In this document: piece after piece, positions 1 to 6,426 of the stretch
How the letters are laid out: the number at the start of each line of letters is the position of its first letter
How positions within the stretch are numbered: position 1 is the stretch's first letter
NCBI GenBank assembly: GCA_028702415.1
Contig: JAQVOT010000046.1
Coordinates: 1 to 8,547 of the forward strand
Origin: Eubacteriales bacterium
GTDB lineage: Bacteria > Bacillota > Clostridia > Peptostreptococcales > Anaerovoracaceae
Length of the DNA stretch: 8,547 bases
Direction: 5' to 3'
Program-made: the position numbers and the translations under genes
The notes under the pieces: generated by a model
Seen by the model: the letters and a program-made list of their open reading frames with translations, nothing else
The model's database searches: none
What the model was told of the DNA's origin: nothing

Positions 1-252
1 TGCCTGTTCATCTACCATGTTAGTAAAATCATTTGTCAGCATCATCTGAAGGTTTGCGAGTGCGTCAGGACCCTCACACAGGATTTCCCCCATATGTGAG
101 ACATCGAACATACCGGCAGCTGTTCTAACGGCCATATGTTCCTTGATAACTCCGGAATCCTTGTACTGTACAGGCAGAATGTAGCCACCGAAAGGTACCA
201 TTTTGCCCCCGTATTCAAGATGCTTTTCGTACAGTGGTGTTTTTAAATCCAT
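1..252 (-). CDS. gcvT: Aminomethyltransferase (glycine cleavage T protein), 5' part; gene runs off the window
   Basis: The visible 84 codons encode the N-terminus of GcvT. In the glycine cleavage system this cytoplasmic enzyme releases ammonia from the aminomethyl group carried on lipoyl-H protein and passes the methylene to tetrahydrofolate, giving 5,10-methylene-THF. The fragment starts [20 protein letters not shown], and [10 protein letters not shown] and the hallmark [13 protein letters not shown] follow at about residues 21-30 and 45-57. The full family length is about 360-370 residues, so roughly three quarters, including the C-terminal domain, lies beyond position 1. The ATG at 252-250 has an AGGAGG at 263-258, five bases upstream. 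The gene follows the DUF1015 gene by 40 bases, with no promoter or terminator seen between them, so they are probably cotranscribed. No glycine riboswitch fits in that gap. Identity is very secure; the rest of the gcv operon is not visible. Confidence 0.96.
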   Translation of the reverse strand, partial: MDLKTPLYEKHLEYGGKMVPFGGYILPVQYKDSGVIKEHMAVRTAAGMFDVSHMGEILCEGPDALANLQMMLTNDFTNMVDEQA

Positions 253-292
253 ATAATCCTCCTGTTTATTAATATAAACTTACAATTGATAA

Positions 293-1516
293 CTACTTGA
301 TTTTTCGGGCCTCAATATAATATCTCTTATCTTCGGCATGGCCCATGGAAAATGTTTTTCTTGGAAGTGCTCCATCATAAATTACTGACCTGAACAAATC
401 CCCCTTGTCCATGGCTGGAAGAAGGAAGGCCATGCATCCCGTCTTTTTGCCAAGTTCAATTGTGATTTCATCACCGTGAACATAGTCAATACCTATACCA
501 TTGGCCTCTATATATTTATCCAGGAAGTTCTGAAGTGTACCAACCTCAAGAGCTGCCTTTGGTTCCGGAACAGTAATATAACCCTCAGCCCCATCGTAGG
601 CATACCGAATAACGTGACCTTCTCCCTTTCCTTCATAGGTTCCGGGATATTCTGCCTTTAGTGCTGCCATGAGAGCCGGTGCATCAACATGGAAAAGAAC
701 TCTGTGAATTGGTTCGAACTCAAGTGCCGAATCGTAAAGATTAACGATTTCTACCAGAGCATATCTGGAAGGAAGCGTATTTTCACTGCCGGGGCCGAAT
801 CGGGTTTTTTCTTCTTCGTAAAGGGCCTTTGCCGAAGCAAGTGAATGGTTTCCATCCCCTACTGCAAAAAGCAGAGGCTGCTCATCCGCAAGTTTTTCTA
901 GAGCTTTTGAAGCGCTCTTCTGCAGTTCTTCAGGAACAAGCCACGCTTTGGCGTGACCTCCGCCTTCCATCAGATCAAAATCATATATTACGTCACTGCA
1001 GGCTTTAAGAGGACCTATAACGGTATTTTTAAGGTCATCAATAAGAAGCATCACATGGGGAAGTTCAATAGCAGCATCTCTTCTAACAGCCTGACGAGGC
1101 GGAATTCTGTCAAGAACAGTACCTTCAGTTGCTCTCACCAATGAGGTTGAACCAACGAAGTAATCATACTCCTCTAAATCTATCTTACCTATAAGACCTT
1201 TACGTACCTTGCCATCAGACTGAACTCTTTCCAGATAAATCATTGCATTAGGATATTCTTTTAAAACTCCATTTGCAAGATATTCTTTCATATTTGCGTT
1301 AATTTTTCTGATATGTTCTTCAGTATGTCCATCTGAAAGCTGCGCTTCAGGAAGGATAATCCTAAATGTAGACGGTTTATCACCAACAGTTTTCTCTACT
1401 CTTTCCCAATACTCCGGCTGTGATGTGAACTGATCACATGCCACTACAGCCCAGGTTTCATAATTTACATCATCCGGCAGAAGAATATCTGCCGCAGAAA
1501 AGCCGGTTTTACTCAT
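293..1516 (-). CDS. DUF1015 family protein (COG4198-like)
   Basis: This 407-residue soluble protein belongs to the DUF1015 family. Its function is not established. The region around residues 128-148 (RATEGTVLDRIPPRQAVRRD) and the motif GDGNHSLASAK at 220-230 are the conserved family signatures. The DGNHS element resembles the DGHHR-type motif of ParB/SerK-fold nucleotide-dependent enzymes; a kinase-like activity on serine is an inference only. No signal peptide or membrane segment is seen. An in-frame ATG exists at 1561, but I chose the ATG at 1516 because AAGGAGA lies 8 bases before it and MSKTGFSAADILLP is a normal family N-terminus. The leader between the two ATGs looks non-coding and contains the expected transcript start. 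A strong promoter precedes the gene, and gcvT follows after 40 bases. In other clostridia this family is often found beside serine biosynthesis genes (from memory), which would fit a glycine/serine role. Confidence 0.88.
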   Translation of the reverse strand: MSKTGFSAADILLPDDVNYETWAVVACDQFTSQPEYWERVEKTVGDKPSTFRIILPEAQLSDGHTEEHIRKINANMKEYLANGVLKEYPNAMIYLERVQSDGKVRKGLIGKIDLEEYDYFVGSTSLVRATEGTVLDRIPPRQAVRRDAAIELPHVMLLIDDLKNTVIGPLKACSDVIYDFDLMEGGGHAKAWLVPEELQKSASKALEKLADEQPLLFAVGDGNHSLASAKALYEEEKTRFGPGSENTLPSRYALVEIVNLYDSALEFEPIHRVLFHVDAPALMAALKAEYPGTYEGKGEGHVIRYAYDGAEGYITVPEPKAALEVGTLQNFLDKYIEANGIGIDYVHGDEITIELGKKTGCMAFLLPAMDKGDLFRSVIYDGALPRKTFSMGHAEDKRYYIEARKIK

Positions 1517-1524
1517 CACAATTA

Positions 1525-1531
1525 TCTCCTT
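1525..1531 (-). promoter_or_regulatory. Ribosome binding site that sets the DUF1015 start
   Basis: AAGGAGA reads on the minus strand 8 bases before the ATG at 1516. It supports that ATG over the in-frame ATG at 1561, which has no Shine-Dalgarno sequence and would lie at or before the predicted transcript start. A GTG directly precedes the chosen ATG and cannot be excluded. Confidence 0.8.
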
Positions 1532-1563
1532 AAAATTAAAAATATTGTCATTTACACGCAAGA

Positions 1564-1592
1564 ATCATAACACAAAAATTCCCTTATAACAA
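1564..1592 (-). promoter_or_regulatory. Sigma-A-type promoter for DUF1015-gcvT
   Basis: On the minus strand a -35 box TTGTTA (1592-1587) and a -10 box TATGAT (1569-1564) are separated by exactly 17 bases. The -10 box is preceded by TG plus one base, the extended -10 form. The transcript would start near 1557 and leave a leader of about 40 bases before the ATG at 1516. It sits in the only long gap of the window (135 bases), so it probably starts the DUF1015-gcvT transcript. Confidence 0.7.
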
Positions 1593-1596
1593 CGGA

Positions 1597-1614
1597 CTTT
1601 ATAATAGGATAAAG
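1597..1614. repeat. Short inverted repeat just upstream of the DUF1015 promoter
   Basis: CTTTAT and ATAAAG form perfect 6-base arms around a 6-base loop (AATAGG on the plus strand). The repeat lies 4 bases upstream of the -35 box. It is too AT-rich and lacks the T-run of an intrinsic terminator. It could be a regulator site, but arms this short in AT-rich DNA may be chance. Confidence 0.3.
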
Positions 1615-1651
1615 CAATATATTCTATAGTTCTCGGTTCAAAACCCCGCCA

Positions 1652-2623
1652 CTACCACATGATTATTGCTCTTACCGGACACACCGGTGCGCAGTAACCA
1701 CATGTGAGACATTTATCATGGTCAACAACTGCAGTTCCCGCCTGAATAATGTGAATTGCCCTGCTGGTACATCTTTCTATACATCTTCCGCAGCCTTCAC
1801 AATCTCCCTGATCGATGTGGATCTTCTTGAAGTGCACATCAGGCTGATAATCCTCAGATAGTTTCCCTTCCGTGAAGGCAACCAGATTATCTATTTCGGA
1901 TTTCTTGCCACAGCCAACAATAATGGAATGAAGGACAAGATTCTTCACGTAGTTAAGAGCCTTTATGTATGATCCTGTAAGGTTGCCGCCGCCGAAGGCC
2001 TTCATTCCGAATATGCATTTGTCTGCATCAATGCACATCTGAATTGCCTTTGCCATATCCTGGGCAGTTGAAGGATTGGAGCCTCTTCTGATACCAAGAC
2101 CGGCATAATTTATAAGAGGAAAGACGATGTCGCATTCAGGTATTCCCGCCATTCGTTCTACCACATCAACATGATGTGTCGATACTCCAATAGCCTTAAC
2201 AATGCCTTTTTTCTTGTAATCGCAAAGGCACTTCCATGCACCGGCCCTGTTATCCCAATCTGGATCCTGACGAACTTCGTGGAGCTTAAAAATATCAATG
2301 TGCTCAATGTTCAGGGCATCAAGGCATTCTTTTATTGCATATTCCATCTCCTCATAGGAATTATCAAGGCATTTACTTGCTATAATAGGCCTTTCGGGAT
2401 TATCGGGAGACATATCGATGTCTTTAAAGGCTTCCCTAATATATTTATATGTCATGTAATACTGAGCCGTATCAAACAGACGGATGCCTTTCTCATATGC
2501 ATATCTTACAATTTCAGCGCCTTCATTAAGCGGAAGGTCCAGCTGAGTATTGCCAATGGTTAAAACACCCAGACCTATGGGCGTAGACTCAATTCCTGTA
2601 TCAGCAAACTTTACTTTTTTCAT
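1652..2623 (-). CDS. Aldo/keto reductase with C-terminal 2[4Fe-4S] ferredoxin domain
   Basis: This 323-residue cytoplasmic protein joins an aldo/keto reductase barrel (about residues 1-265) to a bacterial-type ferredoxin domain (about 270-320), the arrangement of COG1453 predicted oxidoreductases. The reductase tetrad is visible: Asp51 and Tyr56 in FDTAQYY, Lys84 in ASK and His115 in KLHEV. The ferredoxin part has two CxxCxxCxxxC sets, Cys275/278/281/285 and Cys305/308/311/315. Only the second is followed by the usual proline; the first is followed by Thr. This implies electron exchange between a nicotinamide cofactor and Fe-S clusters; the substrate is unknown. I chose the ATG at 2623, with AAGAAGG 6 bases upstream, over an in-frame ATG at 2644 seven codons earlier. 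It follows mnmA by 49 bases and may be read from upstream as well as from its own promoter. Domain assignment is secure; the physiological role is not known. Confidence 0.92.
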   Translation of the reverse strand: MKKVKFADTGIESTPIGLGVLTIGNTQLDLPLNEGAEIVRYAYEKGIRLFDTAQYYMTYKYIREAFKDIDMSPDNPERPIIASKCLDNSYEEMEYAIKECLDALNIEHIDIFKLHEVRQDPDWDNRAGAWKCLCDYKKKGIVKAIGVSTHHVDVVERMAGIPECDIVFPLINYAGLGIRRGSNPSTAQDMAKAIQMCIDADKCIFGMKAFGGGNLTGSYIKALNYVKNLVLHSIIVGCGKKSEIDNLVAFTEGKLSEDYQPDVHFKKIHIDQGDCEGCGRCIERCTSRAIHIIQAGTAVVDHDKCLTCGYCAPVCPVRAIIMW

Positions 2624-2656
2624 AATTAACCTTCTTTTAATCAATTAATTCACATT

Positions 2657-2686
2657 ATTATCATCAATACAGCTATATGCTGTCAA
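2657..2686 (-). promoter_or_regulatory. Candidate promoter of the aldo/keto reductase gene
   Basis: A perfect TTGACA (2686-2681, inside the last codons of mnmA) is followed after 18 bases by GATAAT (2662-2657). Transcription would start near 2650, about 27 bases before the ATG at 2623, with the ribosome binding site at 2636-2630 inside this leader. The TTGACA overlaps the Ile-Asp-Ser codons at the end of mnmA and could be partly a coding coincidence. Confidence 0.5.
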
Positions 2687-3743
2687 TGAAACCGCCTCCT
2701 ACAACCAGATCACCATCATAGAATACGATGGATTGCCCGGGGGTAACAGCTCGTTGTGCTTCCGTAAAATCAGCCCGTATTGAGCCGTCCTGATTATATG
2801 TAAGAATCGCATCAGACGGTTTGGCAGCGTAGCGGATTTTTGCCTTGACCCTGTCAATATGTTTACATAATATATTTCCTGTAGATTTGACTGATCTTGT
2901 AAACAGATCCTCATTTTCCCCTAGAACAACCGAATTGTTTTCAGCATCAATTGCTGTTACAAAAGCAGGCTTTCCAAGAGTGATTCCAAGGCCTTTTCTT
3001 TGGCCTATTGTATAACCGCAGATTCCATTATGTCTGCCCAGAACATTTCCACCTGAATCAACAAAATACCCTGCTTCAGGAGCAAAACCCTTTCTCTTAA
3101 GGAACTCAAGATATGTATCTTCATTGTCAATAAAGCAGATTTCCTGACTATCGCTGTCAAAGGCATTATCAAGGCCTGCGGAAACCGCAAGCTGTCTGGT
3201 TTTTTCTTTATCCGGATATTCCTCAAGAGGAAGAAGCAGCCTTGAAATCTGTTCCTGAGTAAGTCTGTACAGCATATATGACTGATCCTTGGCCTTATTT
3301 TCAGCCATTCTTATATACCATTTGTCCGTTTTTATATCATGATATGTTCCTGCATAGTGTCCTGTTGCTATGTGATAAGCTCCCAGTTCATCTGCAGCAT
3401 CCATAAGAGTGCTGAACTTGATTTCTGGATTGCATATTATACATGGGTTAGGAGTTCTCCCTGTCATATATTCCCTGCAGAAATTATCAATAACGATATT
3501 ATCAAATTTTTCGGACACATCTCTGTATATAAGGTCTATTCCAAGCTGTTCAGCTGTCCTCTCGGCCTTTTTACGGCTAGAAGCCATCTTCTTGTGGCAA
3601 TTGATGCAAAAGCTGCTCAAAACATTATAAAACAGGCCTATTACTTCATAGCCCTGTTTTTGCAATAATATAGTAGCGGCAGCGCTGTCTACCCCGCCGC
3701 TAAGCCCCAGTATTACCTTTTTCCTGTCTAATTTATTTTCCAT
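2673..3743 (-). CDS. mnmA: tRNA-specific 2-thiouridylase MnmA
   Basis: MnmA adenylates C2 of uridine 34 in tRNAs for Lys, Glu and Gln and replaces its oxygen with sulfur supplied through a cysteine desulfurase. This 356-residue protein has the ATP-binding PP-loop SGGVDS at 15-20. The first catalytic region, TPNPCIICN, carries Cys101 and Cys104, ATGHYA lies at 126-131, KDQSYMLYRL at 152-161, and the second catalytic Cys203 in DSQEICFI. The C-terminal barrel has GYTIGQRKGLG and ends GGGFIDSI. Cys101 sits where Asp99 is found in the E. coli enzyme. The stretch after the second strand is unusual, with FCINCH (Cys46, Cys49), a further CxxC. The open frame extends upstream to 3860 inside iscU, but the family N-terminus supports the ATG at 3743. 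That ATG overlaps the iscU stop by 11 bases and has only a weak AGGG ahead of it, so translational coupling is likely. Confidence 0.95.
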   Translation of the reverse strand: MENKLDRKKVILGLSGGVDSAAATILLQKQGYEVIGLFYNVLSSFCINCHKKMASSRKKAERTAEQLGIDLIYRDVSEKFDNIVIDNFCREYMTGRTPNPCIICNPEIKFSTLMDAADELGAYHIATGHYAGTYHDIKTDKWYIRMAENKAKDQSYMLYRLTQEQISRLLLPLEEYPDKEKTRQLAVSAGLDNAFDSDSQEICFIDNEDTYLEFLKRKGFAPEAGYFVDSGGNVLGRHNGICGYTIGQRKGLGITLGKPAFVTAIDAENNSVVLGENEDLFTRSVKSTGNILCKHIDRVKAKIRYAAKPSDAILTYNQDGSIRADFTEAQRAVTPGQSIVFYDGDLVVGGGFIDSI

Positions 3744-4212
3744 TACCGCAACCCTGACAGCCGCCTTCTTCACTACCTTCACAATCATCGTGATGTTCAG
3801 CATCAGGATTATAGCCTTCAAGGCCTGCATATTTTCTACCGTGGGTCTGTGCGTAATCATATATTGCGTTTTTTATGGCGTGTTCAGCCAGCACAGAACA
3901 GTGAATCTTAACAGCAGGAAGGCCGCCAAGTTCCTCAACAATTTTATCATTTGATAATTCAAGTGCCTTCTCAACACTCATTCCTTTGATGAGTTCAGTT
4001 GCCATGCTTGATGATGCAATAGCGCTCCCGCAACCAAAAGTCTTGAATTTAGCATCAGTGATAATTTCGTTTTCATCTACGCTCAATGTAATCTGCATCA
4101 TGTCTCCGCAAACAGGGCTTCCGTAAATGCCTTTGCCGTCAGGATTTTCTATTTCTCCAACGTTTCTCGGATTCATGAAGTGTTCCATTACAGTATTATT
4201 GTATAATGCCAT
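3733..4212 (-). CDS. iscU: Fe-S cluster scaffold protein IscU (NifU-like)
   Basis: This 159-residue cytoplasmic protein is the scaffold on which Fe-S clusters are assembled with sulfur from IscS. The start ALYNNTVMEHFMNPRNVG is typical. The ligands are visible: Cys35 and Asp37 in SPVCGD, Cys61 in FGCGSAIASSS, and His104-Cys105 in KIHCSVLAEHA. The core ends near residue 123 and is followed by a tail of about 35 residues. Its last 20 contain His140, His141, Cys144, Cys152 and Cys155, with a CQGCG motif; this tail is not part of the canonical E. coli IscU. I chose the ATG at 4212, preceded by AAGGAT and only four bases after the iscS stop, rather than an in-frame ATG at 4233 inside iscS. The gene overlaps mnmA by 11 bases downstream. 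The identity is secure; the purpose of the tail (metal binding, zinc or partner contact) is inference. Confidence 0.95.
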   Translation of the reverse strand: MALYNNTVMEHFMNPRNVGEIENPDGKGIYGSPVCGDMMQITLSVDENEIITDAKFKTFGCGSAIASSSMATELIKGMSVEKALELSNDKIVEELGGLPAVKIHCSVLAEHAIKNAIYDYAQTHGRKYAGLEGYNPDAEHHDDCEGSEEGGCQGCGNGK

Positions 4213-4216
4213 GTTA

Positions 4217-5392
4217 CTACCATCCTTTCTCACCGTTTACCGGTGATAATTCTCTGAGTTTTGCTACTACCTGCTTAAGATTATCCACTACATAATCCAC
4301 ATCCTCTTCTGTTGTATTATCACCCACTGTAATTCTAATTGCACCATTTGCCTTGGTTACAGGAACTCCAATCGCATTGAGAACATGTGAAGTACCGAGG
4401 GTTTCTGATGAACAGGCTGAACCTGTGCTGACGCAGATACCATTAAAATCAAGCATGAGAAGTACGGATTCGCCTTCAATATATGAGATTGCAATATTAA
4501 GATTTCCCGGGTGTCTTTTGGAAAAATCCTTTGGCCCGTTCAGTATAATATCGGGGATTTCTTTCTCTATTCTTTCCCACATCATGTTTCTGATTTTTGA
4601 TGAGTGATTCATGTGAGAGTGAAGGTTCATTCTTGCCAGTTCAGAAGCTTTTCCGAATCCTACAATACCGGCCGTATTTTCTGTTCCTGCTCTTTTTTTC
4701 TTTTCCTGTGCTCCCCCATGAATAAAACTTGGAATCTGTATCCCTCTTCTCTTGTAAAGAGCTCCGACACCCTTAGGTCCATAAATTTTGTGGGCTGACA
4801 TGGACATAAAATCAACATCAAGATCCTTTACATCAACCGGCATATTCCCTATGGCCTGTACGGCATCTGTATGAAAAAGAATCCCCTGATTATGAGCAAT
4901 TTTGGCAAGTTCTTTTATAGGCTGAATAGTGCCTATTTCATTATTTACCATCATGATGCTCACCAGGATTGTCGTATCTTTAATGGCTGACTCAAGTTCT
5001 TCAGGTCTGACAAAGCCTTCGCTGTCAACATCCAGATATGTTACTTCAAAGCCGAACTTCTCCAGATGCTGGCATGTGTGAAGAATTGCATGATGTTCAA
5101 TTTTTGAAGTGATAATGTGATTTCCCTTATTCTCAAGTGCTTCGGCAACAGCTTCAAGCACCCAGTTGTCAGACTCAGTTCCACAAGAAGTAAAATATAT
5201 TTCTTCCGGACGGGAGTTAATAAGTTCAGCTACACGGTTTCTAGCTGTTATGAGGCCCTCCTTGGCTTCAAGCCCGGGTGTATATAAACTTGATGGATTC
5301 CCGAAGTATTCTGTGAAATATGGAATCATTTCATTAACCACCTGCTCCTTAACGGGTGTTGTTGCTGAATAGTCCAAATAGACGTTTTTCAT
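4217..5392 (-). CDS. iscS: Cysteine desulfurase IscS (NifS family)
   Basis: This 391-residue PLP enzyme converts L-cysteine to alanine and holds the sulfur as a persulfide for IscU, MnmA and other acceptors. The N-terminus VYLDYSATTPV is characteristic. PLP-site residues are visible: His100 in IEHHA, Asp176 and Gln179 in HTDAVQAIG, and Lys202 in SMSAHKIYGPKG, which forms the Schiff base. RAGTEN at 234-239 is also conserved. Cys327 in STGSACSS is the persulfide cysteine, next to the ETLGTSHVL segment. The length is normal for the family. The ATG at 5392 has AAGGAG 8 bases upstream. The neighbours IscU and MnmA are natural sulfur acceptors, so the cluster may serve both Fe-S assembly and tRNA thiolation. 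A run of seven adenines in the coding strand (plus positions 4693-4699) encodes the Lys-rich EKKKR stretch and is a possible slippage point, but the frame is intact. Confidence 0.96.
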   Translation of the reverse strand: MKNVYLDYSATTPVKEQVVNEMIPYFTEYFGNPSSLYTPGLEAKEGLITARNRVAELINSRPEEIYFTSCGTESDNWVLEAVAEALENKGNHIITSKIEHHAILHTCQHLEKFGFEVTYLDVDSEGFVRPEELESAIKDTTILVSIMMVNNEIGTIQPIKELAKIAHNQGILFHTDAVQAIGNMPVDVKDLDVDFMSMSAHKIYGPKGVGALYKRRGIQIPSFIHGGAQEKKKRAGTENTAGIVGFGKASELARMNLHSHMNHSSKIRNMMWERIEKEIPDIILNGPKDFSKRHPGNLNIAISYIEGESVLLMLDFNGICVSTGSACSSETLGTSHVLNAIGVPVTKANGAIRITVGDNTTEEDVDYVVDNLKQVVAKLRELSPVNGEKGW

Positions 5393-5413
5393 ATATGTAT
5401 CTCCTTTTTAATC

Positions 5414-5455
5414 TATACTCATTTAGTACAGTTGCATTTTATACCTAATTAGTCC
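5414..5455. repeat. Two imperfect direct repeats before iscS, possible operator
   Basis: Two plus-strand copies begin at 5414 (TATACTCATTTAGTAC) and 5440 (TATACCTAATTAGTCC). They match at 12 of 16 positions and are offset by 26 bases. The second copy lies in the spacer of the candidate promoter and contains the palindrome CTAATTAG (5445-5452). The first covers the predicted transcript start. Binding there could block RNA polymerase. The ATAC and AGT(C) elements recall parts of IscR/Rrf2-type sites, but the spacing differs from the E. coli consensus, so the regulator is not identified. Confidence 0.35.
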
Positions 5456-5464
5456 TTTTTGCAA
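5436..5464 (-). promoter_or_regulatory. Candidate promoter for iscS-iscU-mnmA
   Basis: On the minus strand TTGCAA (5464-5459) and TAAAAT (5441-5436) are 17 bases apart, giving a transcript start near 5429 and a leader of about 36 bases to the iscS ATG. The -35 box lies inside the end of the DUF896 gene. The match to consensus is moderate. The 52-base gap contrasts with the overlaps in the upstream run, which makes an internal promoter plausible. Confidence 0.45.
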
Positions 5465-5672
5465 GCTCTTCTTTAAGTTCTTCTTCCGTAAGATCCTCAA
5501 CATATCTCACGTTTTCCAGGTTGGCTCTTACCTGACCTCTGATTGCCGCCAGATACTCTTTGTAGAGTGCCTGTTGTTCTTTCAGTTCATCTGCTGTCAG
5601 ACCGCCTGACTTCTTTTTTGCAGCAAGTTCATTTATTCTTTGAACCATTTCTTTTGTAATTCCGTTATTCAT
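5445..5672 (-). CDS. DUF896 family small protein (YnzC-like)
   Basis: This 75-residue protein is a member of the DUF896 (YnzC) family, small cytoplasmic helical-hairpin proteins of Bacillota with no established function. RINELAAKKKSGGLT at 12-26 and EQQALYKEYL at 32-41 are the family signature; the Lys/Gly-rich turn separates two helices. The C-terminal part is acidic and ends EELKEELAKRTN. In Bacillus subtilis ynzC lies with yneA and yneB in a LexA-controlled SOS operon, but no LexA-type site is evident here. I chose the ATG at 5672, with AAGGAG at 5684-5679 six bases upstream. An in-frame ATG at 5693 lacks this support. The gene overlaps the nadE stop by 8 bases, and the ribosome binding site lies inside the last nadE codons, so translation is probably coupled to nadE. 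Confidence 0.92.
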   Translation of the reverse strand: MNNGITKEMVQRINELAAKKKSGGLTADELKEQQALYKEYLAAIRGQVRANLENVRYVEDLTEEELKEELAKRTN

Positions 5673-6426
5673 ATATCTCTCCTTTATATTCAAATGTCGG
5701 CATTGGTTTTAACTTGAACAGGTTCATCTGATGTTTCCTGTCGATTTTGGCTTTGTCCTCAGGGTTTTCACATATTCCCGTACGAATATATCTGTCAAGA
5801 ACTTCATATGTGAATCCCAGATTATCTTCATCCGTTTTCCCCTGGAGACCATCAACAGGGACCTTATCAACAAACATGGAAGGAAGCCCCAGTTCTCTTC
5901 CAACAGCCTTTACTTCCTGAACAGTGAGCATTGAAAGGGGACTGAAATCTCCCGCATTATCACCAAAAATTGTATTGTATCCAACGTAATCTTCCGATAA
6001 GTTACAGGTATTTGCAACTCTACCACCTACTGTCTGACAAACGGCATATAGCATTGTCATGCGGATTCTCGGCGGAATATTGGTTTTTGTCTGAAGGGAA
6101 ATACCTCCAAACTTACGGAGCATCTCCTCCTCAATTCCATCGCAGGCCTGCTTTATATTCATTACAGTGCTCTCAATTCCGAGATGTTCACAGAGCGCAT
6201 GTGAAACATCTATATCAAACTGTTCACCTCTGGGCATGAGTACTCCTATCACATTCTCTCTTCCCAAAGCTTCAACACAGAGTGCCGCCACCACACTGCT
6301 GTCTTTGCCTCCTGAGATTCCGATAACGGCCTTGCATCCCTTACCATTATTCTCAAACCAGTCCTCTATCCATTTCACAATATCATTTTTTACTTTTTTT
6401 GCATCAAACATCATTTCACCTTTCAT
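5665..6426 (-). CDS. nadE: Ammonia-dependent NAD(+) synthetase
   Basis: NadE performs the last step of NAD synthesis: it adenylates nicotinic acid adenine dinucleotide with ATP and replaces AMP with ammonia. The 253-residue protein has the PP-loop SGGKDSS at 38-44, the family element NTCNLSEDYVGYNTIFGDNA in the middle, the dimer and substrate region LSMLTVQEVK, and the late motif KTDEDNLGFTYEVLD. It lacks the N-terminal glutaminase domain of long NadE enzymes, so it should use free ammonia. The ATG at 6426 is preceded at 8 bases by GGGGAGG, the strongest ribosome binding site in the window. Two further ATGs at 6414 and 6411 follow a weaker AAAGG and would remove only 4-5 residues. The gene overlaps the hydrolase gene by 11 bases and DUF896 by 8. 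The assignment is secure; the exact first codon is less certain. Confidence 0.95.
   Translation of the reverse strand: MKGEMMFDAKKVKNDIVKWIEDWFENNGKGCKAVIGISGGKDSSVVAALCVEALGRENVIGVLMPRGEQFDIDVSHALCEHLGIESTVMNIKQACDGIEEEMLRKFGGISLQTKTNIPPRIRMTMLYAVCQTVGGRVANTCNLSEDYVGYNTIFGDNAGDFSPLSMLTVQEVKAVGRELGLPSMFVDKVPVDGLQGKTDEDNLGFTYEVLDRYIRTGICENPEDKAKIDRKHQMNLFKLKPMPTFEYKGEIYE

Noticed and set aside
253..292. Possible glycine riboswitch upstream of gcvT
   Set aside because: Only 40 bases separate gcvT from the DUF1015 stop, much too short for a glycine aptamer, and no such fold is seen.
1615..1651. Intrinsic terminator after the aldo/keto reductase gene
   Set aside because: Only a 4-base stem (GGTT/AACC) with no following T-run can be drawn. 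No terminator is supported, though one would be expected before the next promoter.
1631..1657. Plus-strand sequence resembling the 3' end of a tRNA (a GGTTCAAAACC T-loop-like stretch and a CCA at 1655-1657)
   Set aside because: The T-stem has mismatches when the TTCAAAA loop is placed, the CCA is out of register with the acceptor stem, and no matching 5' acceptor strand or anticodon arm is found upstream. The end of it is reductase coding sequence.
2171..2563. Plus-strand open frame of 130 codons opposite the aldo/keto reductase gene
   Set aside because: It lies wholly antisense to a confident gene, has no ribosome binding site of note, and its protein has no recognisable motif.
3744..3860. 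N-terminal extension of the MnmA open frame by 39 codons
   Set aside because: The extension reads through iscU in another frame, has no family similarity, and the ATG at 3743 gives a normal MnmA N-terminus just ahead of the PP-loop.
4693..4699. Seven-base A-run in the iscS coding strand as a programmed frameshift site
   Set aside because: The frame is intact, the run encodes an ordinary Lys-rich segment, and no stimulating structure or useful alternative frame is seen.
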